A stretch of 64,000 bases of DNA from Cloeon dipterum. Lineage: Eukaryota; Arthropoda; Insecta; Ephemeroptera; Baetidae. Each line of letters opens with the position of its first letter. Within the stretch, counting starts at the first letter, position 1. The position numbers were made by a program, and so were the translations under genes. Under the pieces are notes generated by a model. That model was not told the DNA's origin. It worked only from the letters and a program-made list of their open reading frames with translations, and made no database searches. This document shows, in pieces, positions 44,881 to 60,000 of this stretch. The DNA is taken from NCBI RefSeq assembly GCF_949628265.1, contig NC_088788.1, positions 16,678,001 to 16,742,000 on the forward strand. The letters are read 5' to 3'.

Positions 44881-45820
44881 CCTGGTGTTTGTTTTTATCG
44901 TGGTCGAGCGGTTTTTGGCTATCCGAGACAGTCAAGGTTCTTGATTACTCAGTTATCACTCCTACAAGGTCTTTAGTGCCTGCCGAATGAGATAAACGGT
45001 GCGAGTGGACACGTAAAAGGGTTCTCTTAATTGTTTAGATAGCTATTTTATATCTCATCTTTCATATAGACAAATTAAAAATTTTCTGAACATGTCACAC
45101 ACTTTTAGGTCGCTTTTATTTTTGTTGTATGTTCTTTAATAATGAACAAATGGATCCATTTTTTTTACTCCATGAAAGAAAATTAAAAAGACGAATTATT
45201 CTTTATTGATAATATAGCATCAGGTTTTTGGGAAATTTTTTAACATTGCTAAGAAATTTAGTGCATGAATATTTGAAATGAAATCGTTTTTTTTTTGCTA
45301 GTATATAATATTTGAGATAAATAATTTTTAGGTTCCAAATTCGCAATTTGAACATTTTGATTTCAGTAATTGGACTGTTTAGTTGATTTAAATGACCTAA
45401 TTTGTGTTCATTTGATGGTTTCGCAACGATTATAAGCTCAAAAGGAAATAACCAATCGTCAAAATATGAAATCCTCGTCATTTTGATTTATTTTCAACTG
45501 ATGTAAATGATGGGCTTATATAATTATTTCATAGCACTGATGATGTTTCAATAATTTTTTGAACTGGCTCATTTCAGTGAAAGAGAAAAACTATCATCCC
45601 TGAACATTTTTTGTGTCCTGGTAAATTATTTTCGTTCAGCAATTTTTTTCAGCAGTTAAGAATAATAATATTATTTTATTGTATTTTTTTGGTTTGCAAT
45701 TTTTGCGTCAAGCTATTTTTTCCTAGAATTCTGAAAAATAGCTATGTTTTCTTTCAGTTTAAAATGAAAAGAATGAAATTTTATATTTTTATGCCAATTT
45801 TATTGGTTATTGTCAGATAT
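44881..45820. other. Spacer between T5 and T6
   Basis: No gene is seen. A GATAA site at 44991 and a TATCT site near 45053 lie upstream of T5. The open frames at 45203-45481 and 45611-46129 are chance frames, the second being the shadow of T6. Confidence 0.5.
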
Positions 45821-47784
<1,964 letters not shown>

Positions 47785-47813
47785 GTTGAGTGCCGAATCC
47801 AAATTTTCGTCGC

Positions 47814-47821
47814 CTTTTATA
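47814..47821 (-). promoter_or_regulatory. TATA box of T6
   Basis: TATAAAAGGC on the minus strand, about 30 bases upstream of the T6 start, matching the arrangement at T1. An AGATAA site is at 47905-47910. Confidence 0.7.
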
Positions 47822-50206
47822 TTGTGGCGATCGCTCATTATCAACGCAGATTTCCACATTCGACTTTGATCGGTCTGATTTTCGTTTAAAAGAAAATTCC
47901 CAAAAGATAAAATTTAAGCAGTAAAGCTCGTCTGACCGTGAATTCAATTATTTAACAATCAGTGAAAATATTTCAGGAATAATTAATGTGTATATGAAAA
48001 AAGTCGCCATCAAAATACAATAAGTATATTAAATATACTTATTGTGATGGCGACTTAAATTTTAAGCTTTATGTAATATTTATTTTGAAAAAATCCAACT
48101 GTGTGGTTTTTTAAAAATCACATTTTTTAAATGGATTTCACCGCCCCAACCACCATGGATTTCAAAGATTAAGAAAAATAGAGACGAAATATTAAGACTC
48201 CAATTCACTTGATCTCAGTAACAAGAATTGTATTTATTTTTAGTTTAGCATTATGATTTTTTTCATCATCAATTATGTTGAAATTTCAAGAACCTGCACA
48301 CTTTTGATCATATAACCTTTTTGATTCGAATCAATCATCCACACAAGTGTCATTGATAGCGATCTCAAGCTCTCAAAAAGCTGAGCATGCTTGTATCGGT
48401 AGACAGATTTTTGCTTATCGTAATTTAAACTATTGTTTTTGTGACTGAGTGTTTCGAATAAAAGCAATCAGCATATAAGTCTCTTGTGAAATATTGAAAT
48501 CTTAAATTTGCTTGACGTGTTGAAAGCTAACCAATAAAAACACCCATTGTGGTATGGCTGACCTATAGTACTAATAAGAGATTGCTTATACCAGAACAAG
48601 CTGGTTAATTCCGTGTAAGTACGACACGCCGTTTTGTGAAACCATTGGATTTTAACTAGAGAAATAATTGACGTGAAGAAGTTATGTGTTTTAAATGAGG
48701 ATTTGTATTTAATTTGAAACGGGAATCCTCTCTGAAACATTTTTCTTTAACAAAGCTACAACATGAACACAATTGCGATGAATGTGAGATCCTTAAAGTG
48801 GTGGAAGCGTAGCAAAATGTGGAAAAATAATTTTAATCAGTAACCTCAAATAAGCGATGAATGTTGAATATTTTCTCATAGGTTGCCATTAAAGTATCTT
48901 TCGATTGATTCGATTTCTCTCATCGTTATCTATCCAGCGTTGTGTGAATTATGAGGCAAATTTAGCTTCTGGCGAAAAAGTCGTGAATTTCAACAAGGAG
49001 ACAGTGCTCGCCGCTAAATTAGCACGCAAGCTTTATTGCCTATTTTCTCAGAAATTTAGAAAATAAATTAAGGAAATTTTAGTTTGGGTCAAATTGCATG
49101 AAATATTTTTCAGCATTCTGCAGCACATCATGGAGATTTGACAATTGAATAAAAATTACAAGTATTTTTATTAATGCATTTTATTTTCTCTACAGAAAAG
49201 TAGAATAAATTCCTCTATATACAACAAAGTTATGGCTGAAGATCACGCCATAAAAAGTGTTCATAAAATACATTTCGAATGTACACACTGGAAGAGTAAA
49301 AGTATTAAAACTACCCCAGACAAGGGGCTGGAAGATCAAGTGTGTCACAAAACCGTCTAAAAAATTACGTTTGAATATGAATCTTCTCATGTCACAAAAT
49401 ATCCAGTAATTCGTAGTTTATGCATAATTATACACACAACCTCGCAGCATAAAATCGATTTGATATTTTAACACGGAATGGCACGATTTAAAATGGGAGA
49501 GTAAATTTATATGTTTATAAAATTTCGTTGCAAGTGTTCCTTGATAATCATGCTAGATTCAGTTCACGTTATTTTGTTTTGCTATAGAATATTGCAGCAA
49601 ATCGGTCATCAAAGTAAGTAGTCTAGTATAGTTGTGAACTGAACGTCGTCGAACATAAGTATTGCGTGGAGGAGAGTAGTATTTTATTTTGTACGTTGGA
49701 TATTGTATTGGAGTGTAATCCAATTTCAGACTGCGTGTCCCTGTGTGTTTTTCGAATAGCAATTAAAAGGTTGTCTGATTGCTGAACACGTATTCTCCGA
49801 GAGACAGACAGTTATACAGATTATAAAACGATGATTTGCTATCAGTATCACAGACTACCTGTTCATGGCACTTGAAAATTTTGTTACAAACCATGATCAA
49901 GAAATTTTACATTAGTTTTCTCTCTGACACTTAATAAAATTAACGAAACGGCCCTGCCGCGAAAGCAAGGGCCAAAACACCACTCACGCCGCACAATAAG
50001 ACTTGCAATTATTCCGGTTCGACGCGCCAAAAAGGTCTATTCAAAACTGGCTAAGATTCGTGTGTAAAAAAAATCACAAGTCTCACTCGAGAAAATCCAC
50101 ACTGTCTCACATGATCACTGTGTCCGTGTGCGATTTTCTGATTAATAAATGTTGTGGTCCTCTTAAAATGATAAGTCACAGGCACATAGAGTGAAATAAG
50201 TCCGGC
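47822..50206. other. Spacer between T6 and the 3' end of Egfr
   Basis: No coding exon was found in 2.4 kb. It contains the T6 promoter, a strong hairpin at 48001-48056, and at its right end the 3' untranslated region of Egfr. Open frames at 48273-48740 and 49190-49762 have no support. Confidence 0.55.
48001..48056. repeat. Near-perfect 25-base hairpin
   Basis: The left arm is AAGTCGCCATCA, a 5-base bulge (AAATA), then CAATAAGTATATT. The right arm is the exact complement without the bulge, ending TGATGGCGACTT. There is almost no loop. It lies 217 bases upstream of the T6 start codon. It could be a foldback element, a precursor of small RNA, or an inversion-duplication scar. Confidence 0.8.
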
Positions 50207-53200
50207 TCAGACGGTTGTTTCGTTGCGTCTGAGCGGCTTGAGTGGCTGCAGCTCCTTCTGCAGCCGGTCGAAGTCGTTGTAATATTCGTGGTCCGACTCC
50301 TCCTCCGACGAGCGCTGCGTCGTGATGTACCTGGGTAGCCCACTGTTGGGCCCCACTAGCGGCAGGCCCACGCAATTGGCGTCCGGCACAACGCCCACGG
50401 CGCGCGGAGGGCCCATCGCCCCCGCGGACAAGGTCCCCACCGCCTGGCCGATTATGTACTCAGGGTTGTCCACGCTCGTGATTATCTTTCCCACCATGGG
50501 GTTGAAGTCTGGACAGTTGGTGTACATGACGGTGTCTGTAAACGAAAAAAATATATTGTTATTTGCAATGGACATTTGAAATATTTATTTTCTTAATTAA
50601 ACGTAGCATCTTAACACATCCCTTTTTAGTCAAAGAGGAAAAATTAAAGATATTTGTTTATTACCTGGCAATTTGGTTTCATCCAAAATGTCCATGTAGC
50701 CATGATTGCCAGCTGCAATTGCAGAGCTCGATTGAGGAGGCTGAGGCATGAGGTAGTCGTCCTCGTCCAAAGGTAGATCAAGCGTCAGGTTTGTGCCGAT
50801 TTGCGCTTGGCGGTTCAGCGACATCGCCGAGTCAAAGCAATCATCTAAATCATAAATTGAAAAGTTGTTAAAGGAGCTTGCATGTTTGGAGCTCAACAGG
50901 ATTAAAAAATGTATCAATTCTGACAGCAAATCTGAGCTCCAAAGGGTAGAAAATCAATGGAATGACACCAAACTCGATGATTTTGAATATGGTTTTCCCT
51001 CAGGATCAAATCAAGGTCAGACCCTGACGTAACCATGAGGGTAAAAACATCGAATTCCTTGTCATTTTACCCGTACTTGACCCTGAAGAATTCAAATTTA
51101 CGCTCAGAATGTTAAAATGTAATAAAGAATTCAATCCAAAAAAACTTACCTTTGTCTGCGAACTTAAGAGAATCGCCGAAGTATTTGCCCTGGCTGGAGG
51201 AGTCGTGTCCGCTGAGGCTGGGCGGCATGTGGTGGCGGCTAGGACAGCTTGTCTGGCTGCCCCCATAGCGGAGGGCCTCCCAGTTGGGCGGCAAGGGCGA
51301 TTCAGCTATGCCGGCGGCAGCGCCGACGATGCCGCTGGCCGCGTGCCACTTCTTGGTCGGTGTGTGCGGCGGTGACGAGCCACTCACCACCGACATTGTG
51401 GACGAGGTCGAGTTAGGAGCGGTGCCTCTCGAGTGGCTTGGCTGCAGGTACTCTTCGGCGTCAATTACAGCCTCGGTGCCGCCCAGACCAGACGAAATGT
51501 TCTGGATTATTTCGTGCCGGTCTTGCGTTGAGAACGAGGGCAGTCGCATCAGTTTGTCGCCCTGGATCACCAAATACCTGTGGGAAAAATTTGCATTTTT
51601 TGAGCAATTCATTCAAAAATTGAGCAAGACACTGAGGGGGAAGAAATTTCTTTGTTGGGGATCCAAGAGATGAAGAGATGAATCAGATATAACTAATGTG
51701 CGTGTCTGTTTTATTTTTGGACACCAAACACGCAATTTAAAAACCTTACTTGTATATCGATTTTTCCAAAACATTTTTACGATATAAAAATCCCAAAGCC
51801 GTTAATGAATTAATTTTTAAATGAATCAATATGAACGGTTTGAAAAGCACATTACCTTCCAGGGTCGCGGCTCATCTTTGCAAACTCATCAGCCAGCTCT
51901 TTGAAGGTGGGCCTGCTGTCCGCGTTGAGCATCCAGCATTTGATCATGATCATGTAGACTTCGATGGTGCAGATGCTAGGTTGGGTCAGTCTCTCTCCCT
52001 TCTCGAGGATATCAGGCATGTCCCTGGCGGCGACATGAATGTAGGGCCGGTGTCCGTAGGTGAACAGCTCCCAGACGGTGACTCCGAAGGCCCAAACGTC
52101 ACTCTTGTGCGTGAAGATGCGGTGCTGGATGCACTCGAGGGCCAGCCACTTGATGGGCATTTTGCCACCTTCCGCCTTGTACTCGTCTTCGTTGATGTCC
52201 AGCAGCTTGGCCAGCCCAAAATCGGTGATTTTGACCTGATTCGGCGACTGCACCAACACGTTTCTGGCGGCCAGGTCGCGGTGCACAAGGCGCTTCTCCT
52301 CCAGGTAGGCCATGCCCTTAGCAATCTGCGTGCACCAGTTGAGCAACGGCTTCGAGCCGATCTTGTCCTTGTTGTTGCGTACATAGTCAAGCAGGCAGCC
52401 CAGCGGCATTAACTGTGTCACCAGCATCATCTGCGAGGTCATGCACACGCCCAGAAGCTTCAGCAAATTTGGATGCTCCACGCTGGCCATGATGTACGCT
52501 TCGTCCAGGAACTCCTTATTGCTGTTGCCCGCGCCCTCGCGTAACACCTTGATCGCGACCGGCACTTTCACGTTCTCGCCATGCGGAATCCAGACACCCT
52601 GAGCAAAAAATTAATTTTGTTAATTTAAACTGTTCTGACTTTTGTTTTTCCTTATTTAAAAAAAATGACCAAAACGTCGAAGTTATGACGGCAAATTAGT
52701 TTGAATAGGAATTTGAAAAAAATTTCAAATATTTTTCCTATGAAATATAAAAAGTGGCAGAGCTGAGTTATTTAAAATCTAATTTACACTCTACAATTTT
52801 AAAAGGTCAAATTATTTTTCCTTACTCAATTCCTATATATTAAATCAGGGAGAAAAGATTGCAAATTTGATATAAAAATCCTTGAAATAAAAATTTATAG
52901 TATTTTTTCGTTACCATTTGAAAAGATTTAATAAGAGATGACAATTTAAAAAAAAAACAATTTGAAAATGTTAAAAATAACAAGTAATTATAAAATTGTT
53001 ATTACTTTGTAGACGGTGCCAAAGGCTCCATAGCCCATCTCGCCTCCTTTCCTCATTTCCGCCTCCTTAATGATCCGCAGTTTGGCCAAATTTGGCTTCA
53101 CGTTTGTCGGCCTGAGCGGTTCGTTGTATTCTCCCATTCCAGTAAGCACTCTGGTCATCTTGACGGCGTTTTCTTTGTTGAGAACCTTAGTCTGCCAGTG

Positions 53201-56200
53201 GTAGATGAGAACGCCGGCAATCAGAACTATTAAGAATAAGCAGCCGCCGATGGTCAACACAAAAGTAGCCACGTTATCATTGGAACCCCTAAAAAGGCAA
53301 AACAAAAATTTAAATTAAACTTTCTAAGAAATATATGGATCAAACTTACAGGTGCATTGTAGTTTGCAGAGGTTCAAAGGAACAGTACGGTTCTCCTCCG
53401 AGCCCGGGGAAAATCTTGTGAGGAGTGCTCTCTGGGCAGTCACTAGTGCAGTTGAAAGCCGTTGTGTTGTCTCCGTCGCCACCGTTTGGGAAGATTTTGT
53501 AGTTTCTGCAGCCGAAGCAGTCGCTGTTCTTTGGCCCACTGCAGCCTCTGCACTCGACAGAGCACGGCACGCATTCCTGCGTCACGCTGTCTACAAAATG
53601 GTCCGTCGGGCACTCGTCCTCGCACTGCTCTCCTCGTTTGTATTTTGAACACTCTTGACACACCTAAAAATTCATTAAACTTAAGTTTAGTTTTTGATGG
53701 AATGGAGCTACTTGACCTCGTAGTCACCTCAGAAAGATTTAAATCAGCATATCAAACCATGAAAGTATTTGCAATTTTCAGTCAAATTAAAAAAAGTCAG
53801 GGACCTTCCCAAAAAATGACCCTTTTCTCGATTCGTTTCATAAAGTAGAATTATTACGTCAAAAACTAGACTAATTTTTTTTTAAAAAGTTCTATGGTTT
53901 AATTAAAAAAATATTTTTGAGCAATATTGAAGGGGGAAAATACAAACCTGGACATGGAATCCGAAGCCAGTGCACTTCTTACACCTGGGGTGGCACTTCC
54001 TGCAGATCGCTTTTCCCGCCAAAGGCTTGAGGGGCCCCTGCTCCTGAGGGCCAACCCATTCATAGAAATATCCATCAGGGCAAGATTCGTTCTTGTGCAG
54101 ACAACTCTCAACGTTGATGTCCCCGTTGATGATGGCCTTCTCGCACGAGTTGCACCCGGTCTTGCCGATCGTGTTTTCGGGTCCCTTGCAGCCGGACACG
54201 CAGTTGGCGTGGCACTCTTCGCACACATTGCTGGCCGACGTGTACTTGCTGTCTGGACACGTCTTGGTGCAGAAGGGGCCGTCGCGTACGTGCTTGCAGC
54301 TCGCGCATTTATCCGGTCCGGGGCCGAAACACGTGTCCAAGCACTCAGTATGGCAGTGCTTGCAGATCTTACCCTCGGCTTTGTAGATTCTGAAAAAATA
54401 TGTTATTTAGTTTGAGCTCTGAATTTAAGGGAAATCGGCTTTTCAATCGACACTAACGCGTCGATGTTTAAGCAATCTAGATGGTTTTAGATTGCTGCAA
54501 AAGTGATTTAAATGGCTTAAAATCATTATAAGATACGTACCCTTTTGTTTCACAGTCGTGGACGCACTCGTTTCCAAGCTGGTAGTTGGCGCAGGAGAGG
54601 CACTGGTCGTTCCCAGGTCCCCAGCATCCATTTTTGGAGCACTCTTCGTCGCAAACCAGCCCTTCCTTAACTAAGGAAATCATTAAATTCAGCCCAAAAC
54701 CGTATTAAAAATTTAAACTTACTACAAGCATCAACATCTTTGTTGTTTGTCAGCAAATAGTCGTGATCAGCCGACTTTTTGATGGTTTGCCAATTAATTC
54801 CATCCGCGTAACATAGTTCCCTGTTCTCTATAATGGAAACAGCCCCGGCGCCAACTTTCTTTAGTGATCTCAGACCCAAGGACTTGAGCGACGTTTTAAC
54901 AATGTAGAGTGACGAGAACATGTCAGTCAACGTACGGCCCCCGATATACTCCAAATTCCTACAAACACAAAATTATTAATTCACGTGTGTTAAAACGGAT
55001 TTTGGGAAACACACTAAAATAGATTTACTTGAATAACTTATTTTGATTGAGTTAAAAGTGTAAGTAAATTGTAAAAAATGTTAATGTTGAATAAGAACTT
55101 TGGCCAGTTTTTTTTAATATTTAAAAGATGCAAATATGCAAAAAGAAAAAAAATACTAAAAAGATGCCAAACTGCAATGCAATAGACTTTTTGTTCACAA
55201 ACATGTAGCATTTTTATGCAAGAGTTTTGAAGCTGAAAAATTGCATCCTAGATTTAAAATTAGAAAAACTCGAACCAAAATTTAACTTAAATTAAAAAGG
55301 AATTCATGCTGATCGAGTGTGGCCTACCTGAAGTACGACAGATTGGTGAACGACTCATTGAACGCCTGAATGTTCAGAAAGCCGGTGATTTCCTTCAAGG
55401 TGCTAAACACCTCGAGCCGGTCAGGGTGCATATCAGCATACCGATTGCCGAATGTGTAGTTCTCGTAAATGTGCTGATAGCCAACGAACGTGTGGTCCAA
55501 AATAGTGATCGAGCCTTCGATGACGGTGCAGTCTTTGAACGAGTCGATGTTTCCCGAGTGGACAGAAATATCACCCTGACAGGTCTTGGGACATGGTCCG
55601 TCACAGGGCACGCACTCTCCGTTGACGGCCTTCTTGTTTGAAGGGCACGACCTGACGCAGGCGCCGTTGTCCTTGAGCAGGTGCTCAGGGCAGTTTTTGA
55701 CGCAGGTGGCGCCGTATGCGTACTTGCCGGCAGGGTTAGTTACCCACGAATAGGTAATCGAGTCGTACCTCTGCATCGCTGGACACTCTTGCTTGCAAAC
55801 GCCTCCATCATAGAAATTTCGGCAAGCCTGATGATGAAATAAATATAAAGTATTAGAAAAAGATGATGCGTCAAGTTTTTTCAACATATTTTTTTCTTAA
55901 TTTTAAGCCTTCAAAGTTTTTACTGGTTTGTAAAACCTGTTGATTTTTTTTTTATTGGAAAATCACAATTTTATAAATTTTTACAAACTAATCAAGTTAA
56001 ATTTAATTTTGCCCAATACAAAGTGAATTAAAAATATTGCAAAATTTTAAGGGTAAAAAAGTTAATTTTCTCACCAAACAATCACTCTGCTTAGGTCCAA
56101 TGCAGCCTCCCGCGCAGAAAAGGTGGCAGCATTCCCTAGGTTTGTTCCCAAAGCACCTGCCTTGGTGGCACTGGGGGCTGCAGTTGATTTTGGAAAAGCG

Positions 56201-57078
56201 CTGGCAGTTTTCAGGTCCCTCGCCCCAGCAACCGGCCTCGCAGCTCTCGTGGCAAGGCGAGCATTTACGTTCGGGGCTCGGAAAGTCGTACTTGTAAACA
56301 TATTTCGCGTTCTGACCAGTAATGATCTCGTCCCAGTTGATCGTTTTTATGTGGCACAGGTTGTAATTGTTCAGAACGCCCACGCTGCCAGCCAGGATAT
56401 CTGGAATAACGGGTATTTTTTTTTAAAAATTAATTTCCCTGAGTAATTGGAAATTATACAAAAAGGTGTAATTGCGATACAAAGATTTGCCCTAATTATT
56501 ATTGATTTATTTTCTTTAAGTGTTCGTAAAAAGTAATAAATAAATAGAAAACACTAGACAGTTCTATTTAACAAAATTCCGGCCTCATGTGTATCTTTTA
56601 ATGACGACCCTTTGATTGACCTTTGAATTTGCCATTTAATTGATAAAAAAAAACACGATCAAAGCTATAATAGCAAATTTCTAATAATGCTTGCTGTTTT
56701 ACGATCGAGAAATTAGCCTGTCTACAAGAGAAAAGTACGCACCTCTCAGGGCAGGCAACTCCAGGTTGTGCATTTTCGACAGGGTGGTGATCAGGGCGAA
56801 CGCATCCTCGTGCACATTGAGCTTGAACAGCGTCCTGCCGCGGATGATTTGCAGACTGGGCAGCACGATGCGTTTAATGTCGACGTGCGAGATGAGCACG
56901 TAGCCGGTCACCTCGCGGATCAGGCTGAGGAAGCTGAGGTCAAGGTCGTCATCTTGCAGCCAGGTCAGTTCCAGGTTGCCGTCCACGTAGGTGCAGTTGG
57001 TGTATCGCTCGCGCAAATTGCGATAGTGGTGCTCGCGATTCGCGGGCACCGACATTCTTCCATTTGTTCCGATGCATA
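50207..57078 (-). CDS. Egfr: Epidermal growth factor receptor (Egfr), lacking only its first coding exon
   Basis: Twelve exons: 57078-56743, 56400-56075, 55827-55328, 54958-54723, 54670-54541, 54389-53948, 53663-53350, 53288-53006, 52598-51856, 51577-51150, 50844-50665 and 50535-50207. Together they give about 1415 residues with phases that agree throughout. The order is receptor L domain 1 ([20 protein letters not shown]), furin-like Cys-rich region, L domain 2, an extended second Cys-rich region, and a transmembrane helix ([20 protein letters not shown]). The kinase follows: [10 protein letters not shown] loop, VAIK lysine, [16 protein letters not shown] and GGKMPIKW. The C-tail has Tyr motifs such as EEYLQP, DDYLMP, GYMDI and NPEYIIG that fit SH2/PTB docking. 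It is a plasma-membrane receptor tyrosine kinase signalling through Ras/MAPK. The first visible exon starts in phase 1, so the signal-peptide exon lies upstream (to the right), perhaps beyond the window. All catalytic residues are intact. Confidence 0.97.
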
Positions 57079-60000
57079 CTGAAACACGCCAAGGACATTG
57101 TTGAAATAAGAAACAATTGAAGTGGATTTATTGAAATACTTGTACAAAAAAGTCTCGCGAAATGAGATAATTGCACTGCTTATTATAAAATTTCTGGCGA
57201 ACGTTTTTATTTTCTGAGCTTGCTCAAGGACTGCACGACATAAAGGCATTTTCTGAGCAAAATGCCAGGATAATAACTCCCTCTTTGTGCGTGTGCAGGC
57301 TCGCTGTCTTGTGGCATTGCGGTATGATTTTAAATAAAAGTTATTCAACTAGAATCTTACAAAAATGCAACGTTTCAGTGTTTGGCGAAACCAAATTGAA
57401 CAGCTTATATGATGGGAATTTCTTCGCTTTGATTAATTCAGCAAAGTAAAGAAAGTTAAAGGATATGATCTAAAATTTCAAAATTGATTTAAAATACAAT
57501 TTTTAGTCTCAATTTAGGCGAACTTTGGTTTAGAGACAATATCTGATGAGGCAACTCAACCGATGATTCATTTCTGACATTCTGAGAAAATCGTGGATTT
57601 CCCTTAATCGCTTGTGCCGCGCTTTTAAATTTTTTATGGTTCATCGTACAGCACAAAATAGAAAATATCTGAGATCTGATGAAATTTTCCATCTTTTAAA
57701 AATGAAATTTAATTTAACTATGTTCTTAATTTAAAAAATATATTTCCCTCGAGTTTCCTTATTAGTGCTAAAAAAGGCAGAGACCGACCAACAAGGCTTG
57801 CAGTCTGGCCAAACAAAAGTAAATACCCGACGCATTCCATTTGATAAAAGCGCTTAGAAGTGGCCCGCGGCACTCCACAGTGGTTGTGTGTACATGTATA
57901 TTTTTATTGAGAGCTGCACTACTCGAGGCGAAAACTCGCACAGGTGAGCGCGGCCGTCTGAATACACCTGTGTGCACGTGATTCTCGGAAAATGCTCAGC
58001 TTTACCTTCTCCATTAGCATGGAGCAATCTCACTCATGACGTGCTACATTTCAGCCAGCGCTTAGCCATTATTCTTCAGCAGTATTTTATCTCTCTCGCT
58101 CGCTCGCTGGTAATTTTCCTTGAAACTCTCGGCGAAAAGCAAAAGCGGCGACAAGTGGACGCGCGGAGACTGCAATGAGCGGTTTTTCCACCGCTCTGCG
58201 TGTACCCCCGCGGGCTTATCAGTCGTACGGAATGGCTTATTCAAATGAGTGCACAGGCTCATGAGAACAATGGCCCTTTTAATTTTCAGCGAAAATTGAG
58301 CGGCTCTGCAGCAACAATGGCGGTTATTGCGAATTTTTTAGGATAATCATATAAACTTTATCTTAAATTGGCATCTAGTTTTAGAAGTTTATTTTTTTCA
58401 CGAGAAATTTTTACAGGGTTTTTGGAGTAAAATTTCTGGTAGAAGTTTTTGGCACAAGTCACAAATTTGACCCTTAACATGGCATTGTTGGAGGAAAAAT
58501 GTCATCTTCATCGTTTCATGTTTTTTAAATTTGAAATCAATGAACATTCTGTTAAGTGTAGAAATGGCTGGAATTACATGTAAATTTGCGATAAAATCGA
58601 ATTTTCGTTGCTGAAATTGTCTTTCAGATTAAAACAGTCCAAAAAATCGAGACTATCATGGATTTTTCAACAGATTTAGAGCTCGCAACGGTATATAGAA
58701 GCTCTGAAAAATAAATTCAACCATTTAAATTTCACAATCCTGAAAATCAGAGAGGGAAGAAATTTTTTCACCGACGCAACGAAGCGTTTTGAGTTGATAA
58801 CATGTCTGGATTGCGTTTTCAGAGTCTTTTCGATCGAGTGCACTGGAATTTTGATCCTTTTCCAGGCTGTGCGTTCGCGGTCGAGCGGTGAGAGACTCTC
58901 TCTTTTACCAACACTCACACACACGGTTAATTTTAAAAGAAGCAAAGTGCGTTCAACAGGTTTGAAATAAATAATTTCATTATCCGATATCGCAGCATCC
59001 AGAATGACAATATGTCAGATTATTCTTCGACTGGCTGGCAACTTGATTGCGTCTCAAATGTGACAGGCCAACAACTGCTTGTCAAGCAAGCGGACGGCGG
59101 CAAAGCTGCTGCAGGCACCTCGCTCGCTCACTTTTTTCTACTTTTCACTCTCGACGCGGCCTCTTATGACATTTTTTTGTGGTTCCCTCTCGAATAATTT
59201 CTCTCCCTTCTCTCTCTCTATCTCTCTCCCCAGATAAAATCCCTCGCTACGTCGGCGGCTTGACAAAGGGCATTGTCATTCTTCATTTTCGCGCACGCAA
59301 ATGCAGTGCCGAGCGGTACTCTGGACAGATTGGCATCGCGGCCACCCAAAACGGAGCAAAGTTCCGAAAATCTAGAATTGAGAAAAAAATTTAGGCATCG
59401 CGGCCGCCATTTGTACAGTTTATTAGCCGGCCGAGGAGGAAGGTTTAGGCATCGAGACCTTCGGATTCTTTTTCAGAGGCGGAATGCCGCCGCCGTTTAT
59501 TCGGTGAAATATTTTTGCAATAGAATGGAGCTGCAAGAATGTGATGCTGGTCATTATCTCAGAACGAGAGCATCGCCGACGACCAGGGGGCAAAATAATT
59601 GCAGTCTCTCTTATTGTTCAACTCGCAGAGGAATTTACTTTATGTAACAGCCTGCGAGAGCACTTTTATGGAAAAGGATTTTGCACATTGTTACAAATTT
59701 TAAAACATATTAATTTACCTGCTGTTGACTTTGCACTTTTTTCGAATATTTATTTTTTCTTTCTTTTTAAGCCGACGCCGCGGAAAAAATTCCCTCGCAC
59801 TCGAGTGAGGCGGATTATAAAAGAGCGAGAGGAGAAGTCACAATAAATTAGCGTGCTTTTAGTGCTGCGGAGAATTATAATCTGCTAAATGTGAGATGAT
59901 GATGACGACCTCAAACGGTCGCTCGTTCTCAAGCCACTTTTATTGCCGGCTTTTCGCAGCATAAGGCAGTCGTCGTCGAATTACAATTAAAACCCAACGG

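Noticed and set aside
44891-44900. GATAAAAAC as TATA box of T5
   Set aside because: It is only about 11 bases above the start codon, too close to place a transcription start before the ATG.
51831-52412. Long plus-strand open frame of 193 codons
   Set aside because: It lies antisense to the Egfr kinase exon and reflects that exon's codon bias; no independent start context or family match.
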